From Porticoccaceae bacterium (lineage in GTDB: Bacteria; Pseudomonadota; Gammaproteobacteria; Pseudomonadales; Porticoccaceae), in NCBI GenBank assembly GCA_002701765.1, contig NZXB01000025.1:30677-36295 (forward strand): a stretch of DNA of 5,619 nt, in the 5' to 3' direction. Under the pieces are notes generated by a model. That model searched no databases. It saw only the letters and a program-made list of their open reading frames with translations, and was not told the origin of the DNA. The position numbers were made by a program, and so were the translations under genes. Below, in pieces: positions 1 through 5,619 of the stretch; the first letter of the stretch is position 1; each line of letters starts with the position of its first letter.

Positions 1-536
1 TCTCCGTCAGGGCTATATTTCATAACCAATTTGGCAATAGTAAAGAGTAGCGCGAGATCCTCACGTATTATTTTTTCTATGTCGGGTCTGACGGCCTTGA
101 CAACAACTTCTCTTCCGTCAGGCATAACTGCTCCATGCACTTGGGCAATGGAAGCTGAAGCAAGAGGATTATCATCAAATGTTTTAAACAAAACGTCTAT
201 TCTCGAGCCAAGAGCGTCTTCAACAGTTTTTTTAAACAATTCAGTAGCAAATGGAGGAACGTCATCTTGTAACTTTGATAATTCTGAACAAATATCAGTC
301 GGAACGAGATCTGGTCTTGTCGATAAAAGTTGGCCAAACTTCACAAAAATCGGACCTAGTTCCTCGAGGGCTTTTCGCAATCGAATTCCCCTGTTTGACT
401 CATTATTTCCGAATAAAGCGGCAGGTGCTATCACTGCTCTCATAAACATGGGAAGCGCCTGTTTATCTAGCAATCTATCAAGGCGATATATGCTGACAAC
501 TCGCATTATCTTCAGCGCGCGTTTAACTTGAATCAT
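1..536 (-). CDS. ubiB: UbiB, ubiquinone biosynthesis atypical kinase/ATPase (N-terminal part, cut by window edge)
   Basis: UbiB is an ABC1/ADCK-type protein-kinase-like ATPase needed for ubiquinone synthesis. It acts at the inner membrane, probably by helping lipid intermediates reach the Ubi enzymes rather than by a classical kinase reaction. Only about 178 residues of a family usually near 540 are present; the rest lies beyond position 1. The family's KxGQ motif is seen as KFGQ at residues 66-69, followed by LSTRPDLVP and LQDDVPPF. The alanine-rich loop segment PLASASIAQVH is at residues 124-134, and the likely nucleotide-site lysine lies in VVVK (144-147). The C-terminal membrane helices are outside the window. 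The ATG at 536 is preceded by AGGA at 549-546 (9-base spacing), and its N-terminus is of the expected length. It overlaps the end of ubiJ by 14 bases, which suggests coupled translation. No frameshift is seen in the visible part. Identification is very secure. Confidence 0.96.
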   Translation of the reverse strand, partial: MIQVKRALKIMRVVSIYRLDRLLDKQALPMFMRAVIAPAALFGNNESNRGIRLRKALEELGPIFVKFGQLLSTRPDLVPTDICSELSKLQDDVPPFATELFKKTVEDALGSRIDVLFKTFDDNPLASASIAQVHGAVMPDGREVVVKAVRPDIEKIIREDLALLFTIAKLVMKYSPDG

Positions 537-1155
537 TTTTCAGTGTCCTGCGGGTTGAATTAAAATGCGCTTCTAACCGGTCAACGCGGGAGGAGAGCAG
601 CTGAATCTCCTCCGAGAAATTATTGAATTCGACTTTCGTGGGAGTTAGGCGAAATTCCTCTTGAGCAACTTCTATGGCTATTTCGCATATGCGTCTTCTG
701 TTTTTAGATATAGCTGGTCGTATCTTGCTAACCGCATTAGTCACTAGATGGGCTGGCATTGGACCAATTAATTTTCCAATTGCTGACTCCCAATCGATAT
801 TTAACCCAGTCATTAACTTGTTTAATTTTTTTAATACTCCCGTATCTCCATTTGCGGTGATGCCAGTTCCGTAGAGTGTACTTATCTCATCTGCATCAAA
901 TAAGCCGGATACTAGAGCCACCAGCGATCCCGATAACGTAATGGTTTGCTCGATGTCACCTTCATTACTCAGCGTGATTTGATCTGCATAAATTTTGAGG
1001 TAAATAGTGAACTGGGGTGAGTGGCTAATAATCTGTACTTTTGTCCCCGACAATTCCCCAAGCGCCCGCAATGAGACCTCGTCATGGGCGAGCGCAGAAT
1101 TAATGATTAAAGCTATTTTATCTAGCATTTGCGATGAAATTGTTTTGACGACCAC
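523..1155 (-). CDS. ubiJ: UbiJ, SCP2-domain ubiquinone biosynthesis accessory factor
   Basis: UbiJ is a non-catalytic member of the Ubi complex. Its SCP2-type fold binds lipid and is thought to hold ubiquinone intermediates for the hydroxylases and methyltransferases. The 210-residue product has an SCP2-like region at about residues 10-115, with LSGSLVALVSG (74-84) and NGDTGVLKKLNKL (102-114). An amphipathic C-terminal stretch follows, and a short predicted coiled coil (EEIQLLSSRVDRLEAHF, 182-198) matches the family architecture. The sequence is divergent, as is usual for UbiJ, so the call rests on both the domain pattern and the position between ubiE and ubiB. The start is GTG at 1155, overlapping the ubiE TAG stop by one base (TAGTG). 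GGAG at 1169-1166 inside the ubiE end could serve as its ribosome binding site at 10-base spacing. An in-frame ATG at codon 10 is a less likely alternative start. Confidence 0.9.
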   Translation of the reverse strand: MVVKTISSQMLDKIALIINSALAHDEVSLRALGELSGTKVQIISHSPQFTIYLKIYADQITLSNEGDIEQTITLSGSLVALVSGLFDADEISTLYGTGITANGDTGVLKKLNKLMTGLNIDWESAIGKLIGPMPAHLVTNAVSKIRPAISKNRRRICEIAIEVAQEEFRLTPTKVEFNNFSEEIQLLSSRVDRLEAHFNSTRRTLKNDSS

Positions 1156-1901
1156 TAAGATTTCACTCCGCGATGCAACGCCACGATCCCACCGCTCATA
1201 TTATGATAATCAGTCAGTTCAAACCCGGTTTTCTGCATCATGGCCTTCAATGATTCTTGATCTGGATGCATTCTTATCGATTCCGCAAGATATTGATAGC
1301 TACCGCTATCATCGGCAATGATTTTTCCCAATTTCGGCAGAACATTGAAAGAGTAAGTGTCATAGATTTTATTGAGAAGGGATGATTTTGGTTTGGCAAA
1401 CTCCAGTATCAGCAATCTGCCACCAGGTTTGAGCACCCGGAGCATCGAGGATAGCGCAGTTTCCTTGTTGGTTACATTCCTCAAACCGAACGCGATGCAT
1501 ACAATATCAAAAGTATTTGGTGGTAACGGAAGTTTTTCGACATCTGCTTGAACGTACCTGACGTTTTCAACTAAGCCAAGATTTGTAAGACGGTCTCTTC
1601 CAATGTGGAGCATGCTGCTATTGATGTCTGTCAAAAAGACCATGCCTTTTGGGCCGACACGACGAGCAAACTTTGCCGTCATATCGCCAGTACCTCCTGC
1701 GACATCTAATACGCACTGCCCGGGCTTTACAGCAGACATTTCGACTGCAATATGTTTCCAGATTCGATGAATGCCCACGGACATTAGATCATTCATCAAG
1801 TCGTACCGTGTAGCCACTGAGTCGAAGACATCGGCTACGCGACTAGCTTTACTTCTTAAAGGCACCGTTTGGTAACCAAAGTGGGTAGTTTTTTCCGACA
1901 T
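1155..1901 (-). CDS. ubiE: UbiE, demethylubiquinone/demethylmenaquinone C-methyltransferase
   Basis: This SAM-dependent enzyme adds the ring C-methyl group in ubiquinone synthesis, and converts demethylmenaquinone to menaquinone where that pathway exists. The 248-residue length is close to the E. coli enzyme (251). The first UbiE/COQ5 signature, [16 protein letters not shown], is at residues 26-41, followed by GIHRIWK (43-49). SAM-binding motif I is [12 protein letters not shown] (64-75), with the acidic residue after strand 2 in TDIN (91-94) and ADVEKLPLP at 119-127. The second signature region includes [13 protein letters not shown] (138-150) and RVLKPGG (155-161). The C-terminus has [12 protein letters not shown] (204-215) and [18 protein letters not shown] (226-243). 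The ATG at 1901 gives the standard N-terminus, but no clear Shine-Dalgarno sequence precedes it, only an AT-rich leader. It lies 79 bases after the DUF971 gene and is directly coupled to ubiJ. No menaquinone genes are in the window, so that second role cannot be judged here. Confidence 0.98.
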   Translation of the reverse strand: MSEKTTHFGYQTVPLRSKASRVADVFDSVATRYDLMNDLMSVGIHRIWKHIAVEMSAVKPGQCVLDVAGGTGDMTAKFARRVGPKGMVFLTDINSSMLHIGRDRLTNLGLVENVRYVQADVEKLPLPPNTFDIVCIAFGLRNVTNKETALSSMLRVLKPGGRLLILEFAKPKSSLLNKIYDTYSFNVLPKLGKIIADDSGSYQYLAESIRMHPDQESLKAMMQKTGFELTDYHNMSGGIVALHRGVKS

Positions 1902-1980
1902 AGAAATCTAATTTAAATTAACGTTGTCTTTGCTATTGTAGCGCTAGAGACTTAGGATAGGTATGGCTTAAAAGGATTCT
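1902..1980 (-). other. Intergenic leader of ubiE with AT palindrome
   Basis: This 79-base gap is the longest inside the minus-strand gene set. It contains a perfect 12-base palindrome, TAATTTAAATTA, at 1909-1920, ending 8 bases before the ubiE ATG, plus the small palindrome TAGCGCTA. On the minus strand TACAAT resembles a sigma-70 -10 box, but no convincing -35 box lies 16-18 bases upstream. I see no GC-rich hairpin with a T run, so no intrinsic terminator separates DUF971 from ubiE. The AT-rich leader may aid ribosome loading where a Shine-Dalgarno sequence is missing; this is inference. Confidence 0.3.
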
Positions 1981-2364
1981 TTATGGGTCAAACATTTTAA
2001 TAACCCGCGTTTCAGGATCACGGGACTGGCCCGCTTTGTGGAGGCTTTTTAGGTAATGGGACCAATAGATGGCCTGATTTATAGCCAGATCATAAAGATA
2101 ATCCCAAGAGTAAAGTCCGGAATCATGACCATCATCAAAGTTTATTCGCAGCGCATAGTTGCCGGTTTTCTGGATGCCCTTGATAATGACATTGCGTTTC
2201 CCGATCTGGAGCTTGGCCTCGTTTGATTTATGTCCTCTTACCTCTGCACTTGGTGACATGACTCGCAGCAGTTCGGCGCTGATCTGGACCGCATCGCTAT
2301 CGGCAAACTTAAGAGAGATAGCATCCCTTCTTTTGTTTATTTTAATACTTTCTGGAATAGACAT
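1981..2364 (-). CDS. DUF971 protein (gamma-butyrobetaine hydroxylase-like N-terminal domain), role unknown
   Basis: A stand-alone small protein of 127 residues. It matches the DUF971/GBBH-like_N family by the segments ELLRVMSPSAEVRGH (31-45) and YALRINFDDGHDSGLYSWDYLY (70-91, key residues Asp77, Asp78, His80, Trp88). In gamma-butyrobetaine hydroxylase the equivalent N-terminal domain binds zinc through three Cys and one His. This protein contains no cysteine at all, so that site cannot form in the same way, although a His is kept in DGHDSG. There is no catalytic dioxygenase domain, signal peptide or membrane segment. The gene starts 26 bases after hslU and precedes ubiE, a linkage seen in many Gammaproteobacteria. 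The ATG at 2364 fits the family N-terminus but has no evident Shine-Dalgarno sequence (TTACCT directly precedes it). Its biochemical function is not established; links to iron-sulfur or quinone metabolism would be guesses. Confidence 0.88.
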   Translation of the reverse strand: MSIPESIKINKRRDAISLKFADSDAVQISAELLRVMSPSAEVRGHKSNEAKLQIGKRNVIIKGIQKTGNYALRINFDDGHDSGLYSWDYLYDLAINQAIYWSHYLKSLHKAGQSRDPETRVIKMFDP

Positions 2365-2390
2365 AGGTAAGAAAAGTTAGACTTACATGG

Positions 2391-3710
2391 TCATAGTATA
2401 AACCGGGTCAGATCTTCATTGCTCGCTAGTTCGCCCAGATTTTTCTCGACAAATTCACTATCGACTATAATTTTTTCTCCTCGGCCACCAAGATCTGCGG
2501 CGTCGAATGAGATTTCCTCTAGGAGGCGCTCCAAAATTGTGTGAAGACGCCGAGCGCCAATGTTTTCTGTCCCTTCGTTTACTTCATAAGCGATTTCGGC
2601 TATCCGCTTCACGCCGTCTTCAGAAAAGAATATCGACAGGCCTTCTGTCTCCATTAAGCCGCAATATTGTTTTGTTAGGGAGGCATTGGGCTCAGTCAGT
2701 ATTCGCTCAAAATCGTTTATGCCGAGCGAACCAAGCTCCACTCTAATCGGAAGCCTCCCTTGCAATTCGGGAATGAGGTCCGAGGGCTTAGATAGATGAA
2801 AGGCACCTGATGCGATAAATAGAATATGATCAGTTTTAATCATTCCATATTTTGTCGATACAGTGCTACCCTCTATCAGGGGGAGCAAATCCCGTTGGAC
2901 CCCTTCTCTTGAAACATCGCCACCACCTGTTTCCGCTCGACGGCAGACTTTATCTATCTCGTCCAAGAAGACAATACCGTTTTGCTCAGCCGCTTCAACT
3001 GCACGATGCTTTATTTCTTCCTCGTTGATAAGTTTGCTGGCCTCCTCTTCCTTGAGGTTTTTTAAGGCCTCCGCCACGCTTACTTTTCGCGTGGCGGTTT
3101 TACCTTTCCCCATAGAGCTGAACATGTTCTGCAATTGTGATGTCATTTCTTCCATGCCGGGGGGAGCCATAATTTCAACGCCAACTGGCGCCTGCCGCAA
3201 TTCAATTTCAATTTCTTTTTTGTCCAGCTGACCTTCGCGGAGTTTTTTTCTGAAAACTTGCCTAGTTGATGATTCAGTTTGATCAGAGCTCCGGGCTGGT
3301 GGAAGCAATGCGTCAAGGATCCTCTCTTCAGCTGCATCCAATGCGCGCTGATCTACCTTGAGCATCTCATCCTCTCTAGTTTGCTTGACTGAGGTTTCAA
3401 CCAAATCACGGATGATAGATTCCACATCCTTACCGACATAACCAACCTCGGTAAACTTCGTTGCTTCAACTTTAACAAATGGAGCGTTAGCCAGTCTAGC
3501 GAGTCGCCGCGCTATCTCGGTTTTACCAACTCCCGTTGGGCCAATCATCAAGATATTTTTGGGGGTCACCTCGTTTCGCATATTCTCATCAAGTTGTGCC
3601 CTGCGCCAACGGTTCCTCAGGGCTATCGCGACCGCTCTTTTGGCATCTTCTTGGCCAATAATGTGTTGGTTTAACTCGTGTACAATTTCACGGGGTGTCA
3701 TCTGAGACAT
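2391..3710 (-). CDS. hslU: HslU (ClpY), ATPase subunit of the HslUV protease
   Basis: HslU is an AAA+ unfoldase. Its hexamer docks on HslV in the cytoplasm and feeds unfolded, often heat-damaged, proteins into it. At 439 residues it is close to the E. coli length (443). Seen in order: Walker A GPTGVGKT (57-64); the pore loop GYVG (90-93); the inserted I-domain at about 110-235, rich in charged residues and containing the PPGMEEM segment; Walker B IVFLDEID (246-253); the sensor-1 region FIASGAF (298-304); the [11 protein letters not shown] block with likely arginine finger residues (317-327); and sensor-2 GARR (386-389). The C-terminal tail DLTRFIL is the conserved peptide that inserts into HslV to activate it. 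The ATG at 3710 has AGGA at 3720-3717 with ideal 6-base spacing. It follows hslV by 15 bases, so the two are surely co-transcribed. All key residues look intact. Confidence 0.99.
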   Translation of the reverse strand: MSQMTPREIVHELNQHIIGQEDAKRAVAIALRNRWRRAQLDENMRNEVTPKNILMIGPTGVGKTEIARRLARLANAPFVKVEATKFTEVGYVGKDVESIIRDLVETSVKQTREDEMLKVDQRALDAAEERILDALLPPARSSDQTESSTRQVFRKKLREGQLDKKEIEIELRQAPVGVEIMAPPGMEEMTSQLQNMFSSMGKGKTATRKVSVAEALKNLKEEEASKLINEEEIKHRAVEAAEQNGIVFLDEIDKVCRRAETGGGDVSREGVQRDLLPLIEGSTVSTKYGMIKTDHILFIASGAFHLSKPSDLIPELQGRLPIRVELGSLGINDFERILTEPNASLTKQYCGLMETEGLSIFFSEDGVKRIAEIAYEVNEGTENIGARRLHTILERLLEEISFDAADLGGRGEKIIVDSEFVEKNLGELASNEDLTRFIL

Positions 3711-3725
3711 TTTTATTCCTGGTTT

Positions 3726-4271
3726 CTAGGTTTTGCATTCAAGAACTTCTATGGCATGATTTTGATTCGTATAGACGCATATGTTGCCCGCTATTTTCAG
3801 GCCTTCTGCTACAATTTCTTTTGCGTCAAGTTCTGTGTTGTCGAGAAGAGCTCGAGCGGCTGATTGGGCATATGGTCCTCCAGAGCCGATCGCAATAAGG
3901 TCATCTTCTGGTTGTATCACGTCCCCATTACCAGTAATGATAAGGGATGCGTCTCGATTGGCCACTGCGAGCAGGGCTTCCAATCTTCTGAGCATTCGGT
4001 CTGTTCGCCAATCCTTAGCGAGTTCCACGGCGGCCCGTGTTAGATTTCCTCTATGCTGCTCCAACTTTGACTCAAAGCGTTCAAAAAGGGTGAACGCATC
4101 GGCAGTGCCCCCAGCGAAGCCTGCTATAACTTCATCATTATGCAGGCGTCTTATTTTTCGAGCGTTACCTTTCATTACGGTATTTCCAAAGCTGACCTGA
4201 CCGTCACCTCCAAGGACCACGATATCATCGCGCCTGACCGATAGAATGGTTGTTCCTCTGTATTGTTCCAT
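3726..4271 (-). CDS. hslV: HslV (ClpQ), proteolytic subunit of the HslUV protease
   Basis: HslV is the proteasome-beta-like threonine peptidase of the two-ring dodecamer that degrades proteins delivered by HslU. The 181-residue protein begins [14 protein letters not shown]. The second T-containing block aligns with the mature N-terminus TTI, so Thr7 is the expected nucleophile after removal of a six-residue propeptide. In mature numbering the catalytic partners Asp17 ([10 protein letters not shown]), Lys33 (NARKIRRL) and Ser124 ([10 protein letters not shown]) are all present. The [17 protein letters not shown] segment (51-67) is also typical. E. coli HslV lacks the extended propeptide, but it is common in other proteobacteria. 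The ATG at 4271 has only a weak GGA at 4280-4278 as a possible ribosome binding site. It is the first gene of the minus-strand set and sits just downstream of a heat-shock-type promoter candidate at 4327-4300. Confidence 0.99.
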   Translation of the reverse strand: MEQYRGTTILSVRRDDIVVLGGDGQVSFGNTVMKGNARKIRRLHNDEVIAGFAGGTADAFTLFERFESKLEQHRGNLTRAAVELAKDWRTDRMLRRLEALLAVANRDASLIITGNGDVIQPEDDLIAIGSGGPYAQSAARALLDNTELDAKEIVAEGLKIAGNICVYTNQNHAIEVLECKT

Positions 4272-4299
4272 AGCTTATCCACTTGTTTGTTATTTCTAT

Positions 4300-4327
4300 A
4301 GATTGGGTCATGTGATTAAAATTCAAC
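4300..4327 (-). promoter_or_regulatory. Candidate sigma-32 (RpoH) heat-shock promoter for hslVU
   Basis: On the minus strand the -35-like element GTTGAAT (4327-4321) is followed after exactly 13 bases by CCCAATCT (4307-4300). The E. coli RpoH consensus is about CTTGAAA, 13-15 bases, CCCCATNT. The -35 matches TTGAA and the -10 matches all defined positions but one. Initiation would fall near 4292, giving a leader of about 20 bases before hslV. HslUV is an RpoH regulon member in E. coli, so the match is in the expected place. The assignment is by eye, not by a scored model or by transcript mapping. Confidence 0.65.
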
Positions 4328-4434
4328 ATCAGGAGGGTTAATATCGTCACCGCCCCCTCGTTTTTAAAACGGCCTTTTGTAAACCTTAAAGATTAGATTA
4401 TTTAGTATTTTTTTCAAAAGATAAGACAAAAATG

Positions 4435-4468
4435 GGAAATATCTGCCTGTTTGGGCATATATTTTTCC
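4435..4468. repeat. Imperfect inverted repeat / hairpin in intergenic region
   Basis: The left arm GGAAATATCTGCC (4435-4447) and right arm GGCATATATTTTTCC (4454-4468) can pair around a 6-base loop (TGTTTG). They form about 12 base pairs with one C/T mismatch and a two-T bulge. There is no T run immediately after it on either strand that would make a good terminator, and both flanking genes read away from it. It may be an operator or simply chance in AT-rich DNA. Confidence 0.4.
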
Positions 4469-4495
4469 ACAAATAATGTTTTTAAAGGGATTTTA

Positions 4496-4595
4496 TTGCC
4501 CAATCCATTGAAGTATTTTTGCCATTATCATGTATTTAGCTTGATTCTTTCTCCAGATTTAATCATATTTCACATGAAACGTTGCCCAATTCATT
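4496..4595 (+). repeat. Two-copy 14-base direct repeat TTGCCCAATYCATT
   Basis: TTGCCCAATCCATT at 4496-4509 and TTGCCCAATTCATT at 4582-4595 differ at one base. Their starts are 86 bases apart, close to eight DNA turns, so a protein bound to both could face the same side. The core CCCAATYYAT also appears inverted as CCCAATCTAT in the hslV promoter candidate (4307-4298). CCCAAT also turns up in coding sequence of this window, so the core alone is not special. A regulatory role is inference. Confidence 0.45.
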
Positions 4596-4636
4596 TGCCT
4601 CCGACGTTTCCTAAGCGCTGGTATTGGAGCAAGTGG

Positions 4637-4665
4637 TTGGTACTAGTTTTGGATTAGGATATGCT
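4637..4665 (+). promoter_or_regulatory. Weak sigma-70-like promoter candidate for the gabD-like gene
   Basis: TTGGTA (4637-4642) and TATGCT (4660-4665) each match the sigma-70 consensus hexamers at four of six positions, with the ideal 17-base spacer. Initiation would be near 4672, about 23 bases before the ATG at 4695. The match is modest and AT-rich DNA yields such pairs by chance, but position and spacing are right. The direct repeat at 4496-4595 lies upstream of it, where an activator could bind. Confidence 0.35.
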
Positions 4666-4694
4666 CTAGATTTGGTCTTTTTTTAGGATAGCTC

Positions 4695-5619
4695 ATGGAA
4701 ATTTCACTCAACGACATGTCACTTATACGGTGCCAAGCTTTTATAGACGGGCGCTGGGTGAATGCGGATAACAACTCCACCCTTGAGGTTTTCAATCCCT
4801 CAAATGGCGCCATCATCGCGTCAGTGCCGAATTGCGGTGCGGCCGAGACGGTTCGCATGATCGATTCGGCTCATAGAGCGCAAAAGTCTTGGGCAGAGCA
4901 ACCGGCGAAACAACGGGCCCTGTTTTTAAGGCGATGGTATGAACTGATTGTGCTTAATCAAGAGGACCTTGCGCGGCTCTTGACTGCAGAGCAGGGAAAA
5001 CCACTCTCGGAAGCCAACGGAGAGATTTTATATGGTGCAAACTACATTGAATGGTTTAGTGAGGAGGCAAAGCGGGTGTATGGAGATACTATTCCTCGCC
5101 CCTCTCATGACAAACGCATAGTGGTAAGCAAACAACCCGTTGGGGTTGTTGCGTGTATAACTCCATGGAATTTTCCTAATGCCATGCTCGCTCGGAAGAT
5201 GGCGCCAGCGCTGGCAGCCGGTTGTGCTGTGATTTGCAAACCAGCAAATGAGACGCCCTTGTCCGCACTGGCCCTAGCCGTGCTGGCTGAGCGAGCCGGA
5301 GCGCCTGCGGGATTGATTAATATCTTGGTTGGTAGAACTGAAGAGATTGGTGCCGAGATCACCTCTAATTCAAAAGTTCGAAAACTCTCATTCACGGGAT
5401 CAACCAGAGTTGGGAAAAAATTAATCGCTGACTGTGCTGGAACAGTCAAGCGGACCTCTATGGAGTTGGGGGGCAATGCTCCGTTCATCGTATTTGATGA
5501 TGCCGATATTGATTCGGCTGTTAGTGGAGCTGTTGCCGCCAAATATCGAAATGCGGGACAAACTTGCGTATGTGCCAATCGCATTTTGGTTCAAGCCGGA
5601 ATATATACGGAATTCACAG
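4695..5619 (+). CDS. gabD: NAD(P)-dependent succinate-semialdehyde dehydrogenase, GabD-like (N-terminal ~308 residues, cut by window edge)
   Basis: An aldehyde dehydrogenase superfamily enzyme, expected to oxidise succinate semialdehyde to succinate with NAD(P)+, the last step of GABA breakdown into the TCA cycle. The frame is open from 4695 to the window end, about 308 of the ~480 residues usual for GabD. Motifs: TPWNFP (156-161, oxyanion Asn159), cofactor-binding KPANETP (182-188), the Rossmann-fold FTGSTRVGK (233-241), the general base Glu257 in MELGG, and the nucleophile Cys291 in GQTCVCANR. This last sequence is characteristic of the succinate/glutarate-semialdehyde group. The N-terminus ([18 protein letters not shown]) lines up with known GabD proteins, which supports the ATG at 4695 over one at 4716. 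AGGA at 4685-4688 lies 6 bases before it. Glutarate-semialdehyde dehydrogenase (DavD/GabD2) is a close alternative that sequence alone does not exclude. No gabT or transporter is visible; any partner genes would lie to the right. Confidence 0.9.
   Translation, partial: MEISLNDMSLIRCQAFIDGRWVNADNNSTLEVFNPSNGAIIASVPNCGAAETVRMIDSAHRAQKSWAEQPAKQRALFLRRWYELIVLNQEDLARLLTAEQGKPLSEANGEILYGANYIEWFSEEAKRVYGDTIPRPSHDKRIVVSKQPVGVVACITPWNFPNAMLARKMAPALAAGCAVICKPANETPLSALALAVLAERAGAPAGLINILVGRTEEIGAEITSNSKVRKLSFTGSTRVGKKLIADCAGTVKRTSMELGGNAPFIVFDDADIDSAVSGAVAAKYRNAGQTCVCANRILVQAGIYTEFT

Larger units (their letters stand above)
4272..4694. other. Divergent AT-rich intergenic region between hslV and the gabD-like gene
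   Basis: These 423 bases contain no supportable gene. Open frames here, such as one near 4451-4657, lack a ribosome binding site, use a poor start and show no recognisable protein. The region is clearly richer in A and T than the flanking genes. It holds the hslV promoter candidate, an imperfect hairpin (4435-4468), a 14-base direct repeat (4496-4509 and 4582-4595), a short palindrome TTTCA-CA-TGAAA (4568-4579) and a weak promoter candidate facing the dehydrogenase. No intrinsic terminator is expected or seen, as both flanking genes point away from it. Confidence 0.8.

Noticed and set aside
31..531. Plus-strand open frame of 166 codons across the left end
   Set aside because: It is the antisense shadow of ubiB, whose minus-strand frame carries clear KFGQ and ASASIAQVH motifs; the plus-strand product has no recognisable features.
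1930..1965. Sigma-70 promoter for ubiE built on TACAAT
   Set aside because: No acceptable -35 hexamer is found at 16-18 bases upstream on the minus strand, so the single -10-like hexamer is not enough.
4363..4378. AAAACGGCCTTTT with nearby T tracts as an intrinsic terminator
   Set aside because: The GC core is only GGCC with no room for a loop, and neither flanking gene is transcribed toward it.
4568..4579. Palindrome TTTCA-CA-TGAAA as an operator
   Set aside because: Five-base arms occur often by chance in over 400 bases of AT-rich DNA, and no second copy or regulator gene supports it.
4499..4594. CCCAAT boxes as plus-strand sigma-32 promoters for the dehydrogenase
   Set aside because: No TTGAA-like -35 element lies 11-16 bases upstream of either box (around 4479-4485 or 4565-4571), and both are too far from the gene start.
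4451..4657. Possible small gene of 68 codons in the intergenic region
   Set aside because: It uses a TTG start inside the loop of a hairpin, has no ribosome binding site and gives an unremarkable product from AT-rich DNA. It would also run into the promoter area of the next gene.
4643..4858. Minus-strand open frame of 71 codons covering the dehydrogenase start
   Set aside because: It is antisense to the GabD-like N-terminus and its promoter region, has no ribosome binding site of note and no recognisable domain.
5105..5584. Minus-strand open frame of 159 codons at the right end
   Set aside because: It is antisense to the GabD-like dehydrogenase, whose plus-strand frame has intact active-site motifs through the same stretch.

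Overview
This window looks like chromosomal housekeeping DNA from a gammaproteobacterium, or a close relative, with moderate to low GC. The evidence is the gene order hslV-hslU-DUF971-ubiE-ubiJ-ubiB, all on the minus strand. UbiJ and this compact linkage are typical of Gammaproteobacteria. HslV carries a short propeptide before its catalytic Thr, as in many non-enteric proteobacteria. I cannot name the genus.

Layout. Positions 4271 down to 1 hold one tightly packed minus-strand gene set: hslV (4271-3726), hslU (3710-2391), a small DUF971/GBBH-like N-domain gene (2364-1981), ubiE (1901-1155), ubiJ (1155-523) and the first third of ubiB (536-1, cut by the window edge). Gaps are 15, 26 and 79 bases, followed by a 1-base and a 14-base overlap, so read-through or a single operon is plausible. 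On the plus strand, from 4695 to the right edge, lies the first ~308 residues of a GabD-like succinate-semialdehyde dehydrogenase, divergent from hslV.

The 423-base AT-rich region between hslV and the dehydrogenase is the only sizeable non-coding stretch. It holds a good match to a heat-shock (sigma-32) promoter facing hslV and a weak sigma-70-like promoter facing the dehydrogenase. It also holds an imperfect hairpin and a 14-base direct repeat (13/14 identical) whose core resembles the -10 region of the hslV promoter.

Function. HslV and HslU form the ATP-dependent HslUV protease. UbiE (C-methyltransferase), UbiJ (lipid-binding accessory factor) and UbiB (atypical kinase-like ATPase) serve ubiquinone synthesis, and UbiE may also serve menaquinone. 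DUF971 sits between the two groups with no proven role. The dehydrogenase would oxidise succinate semialdehyde to succinate and is probably an independent transcription unit. I found no mobile element, CRISPR array, RNA gene or clearly new system. The most useful leads are the possible heat-shock control of the downstream ubi genes and the structure of the divergent intergenic region.
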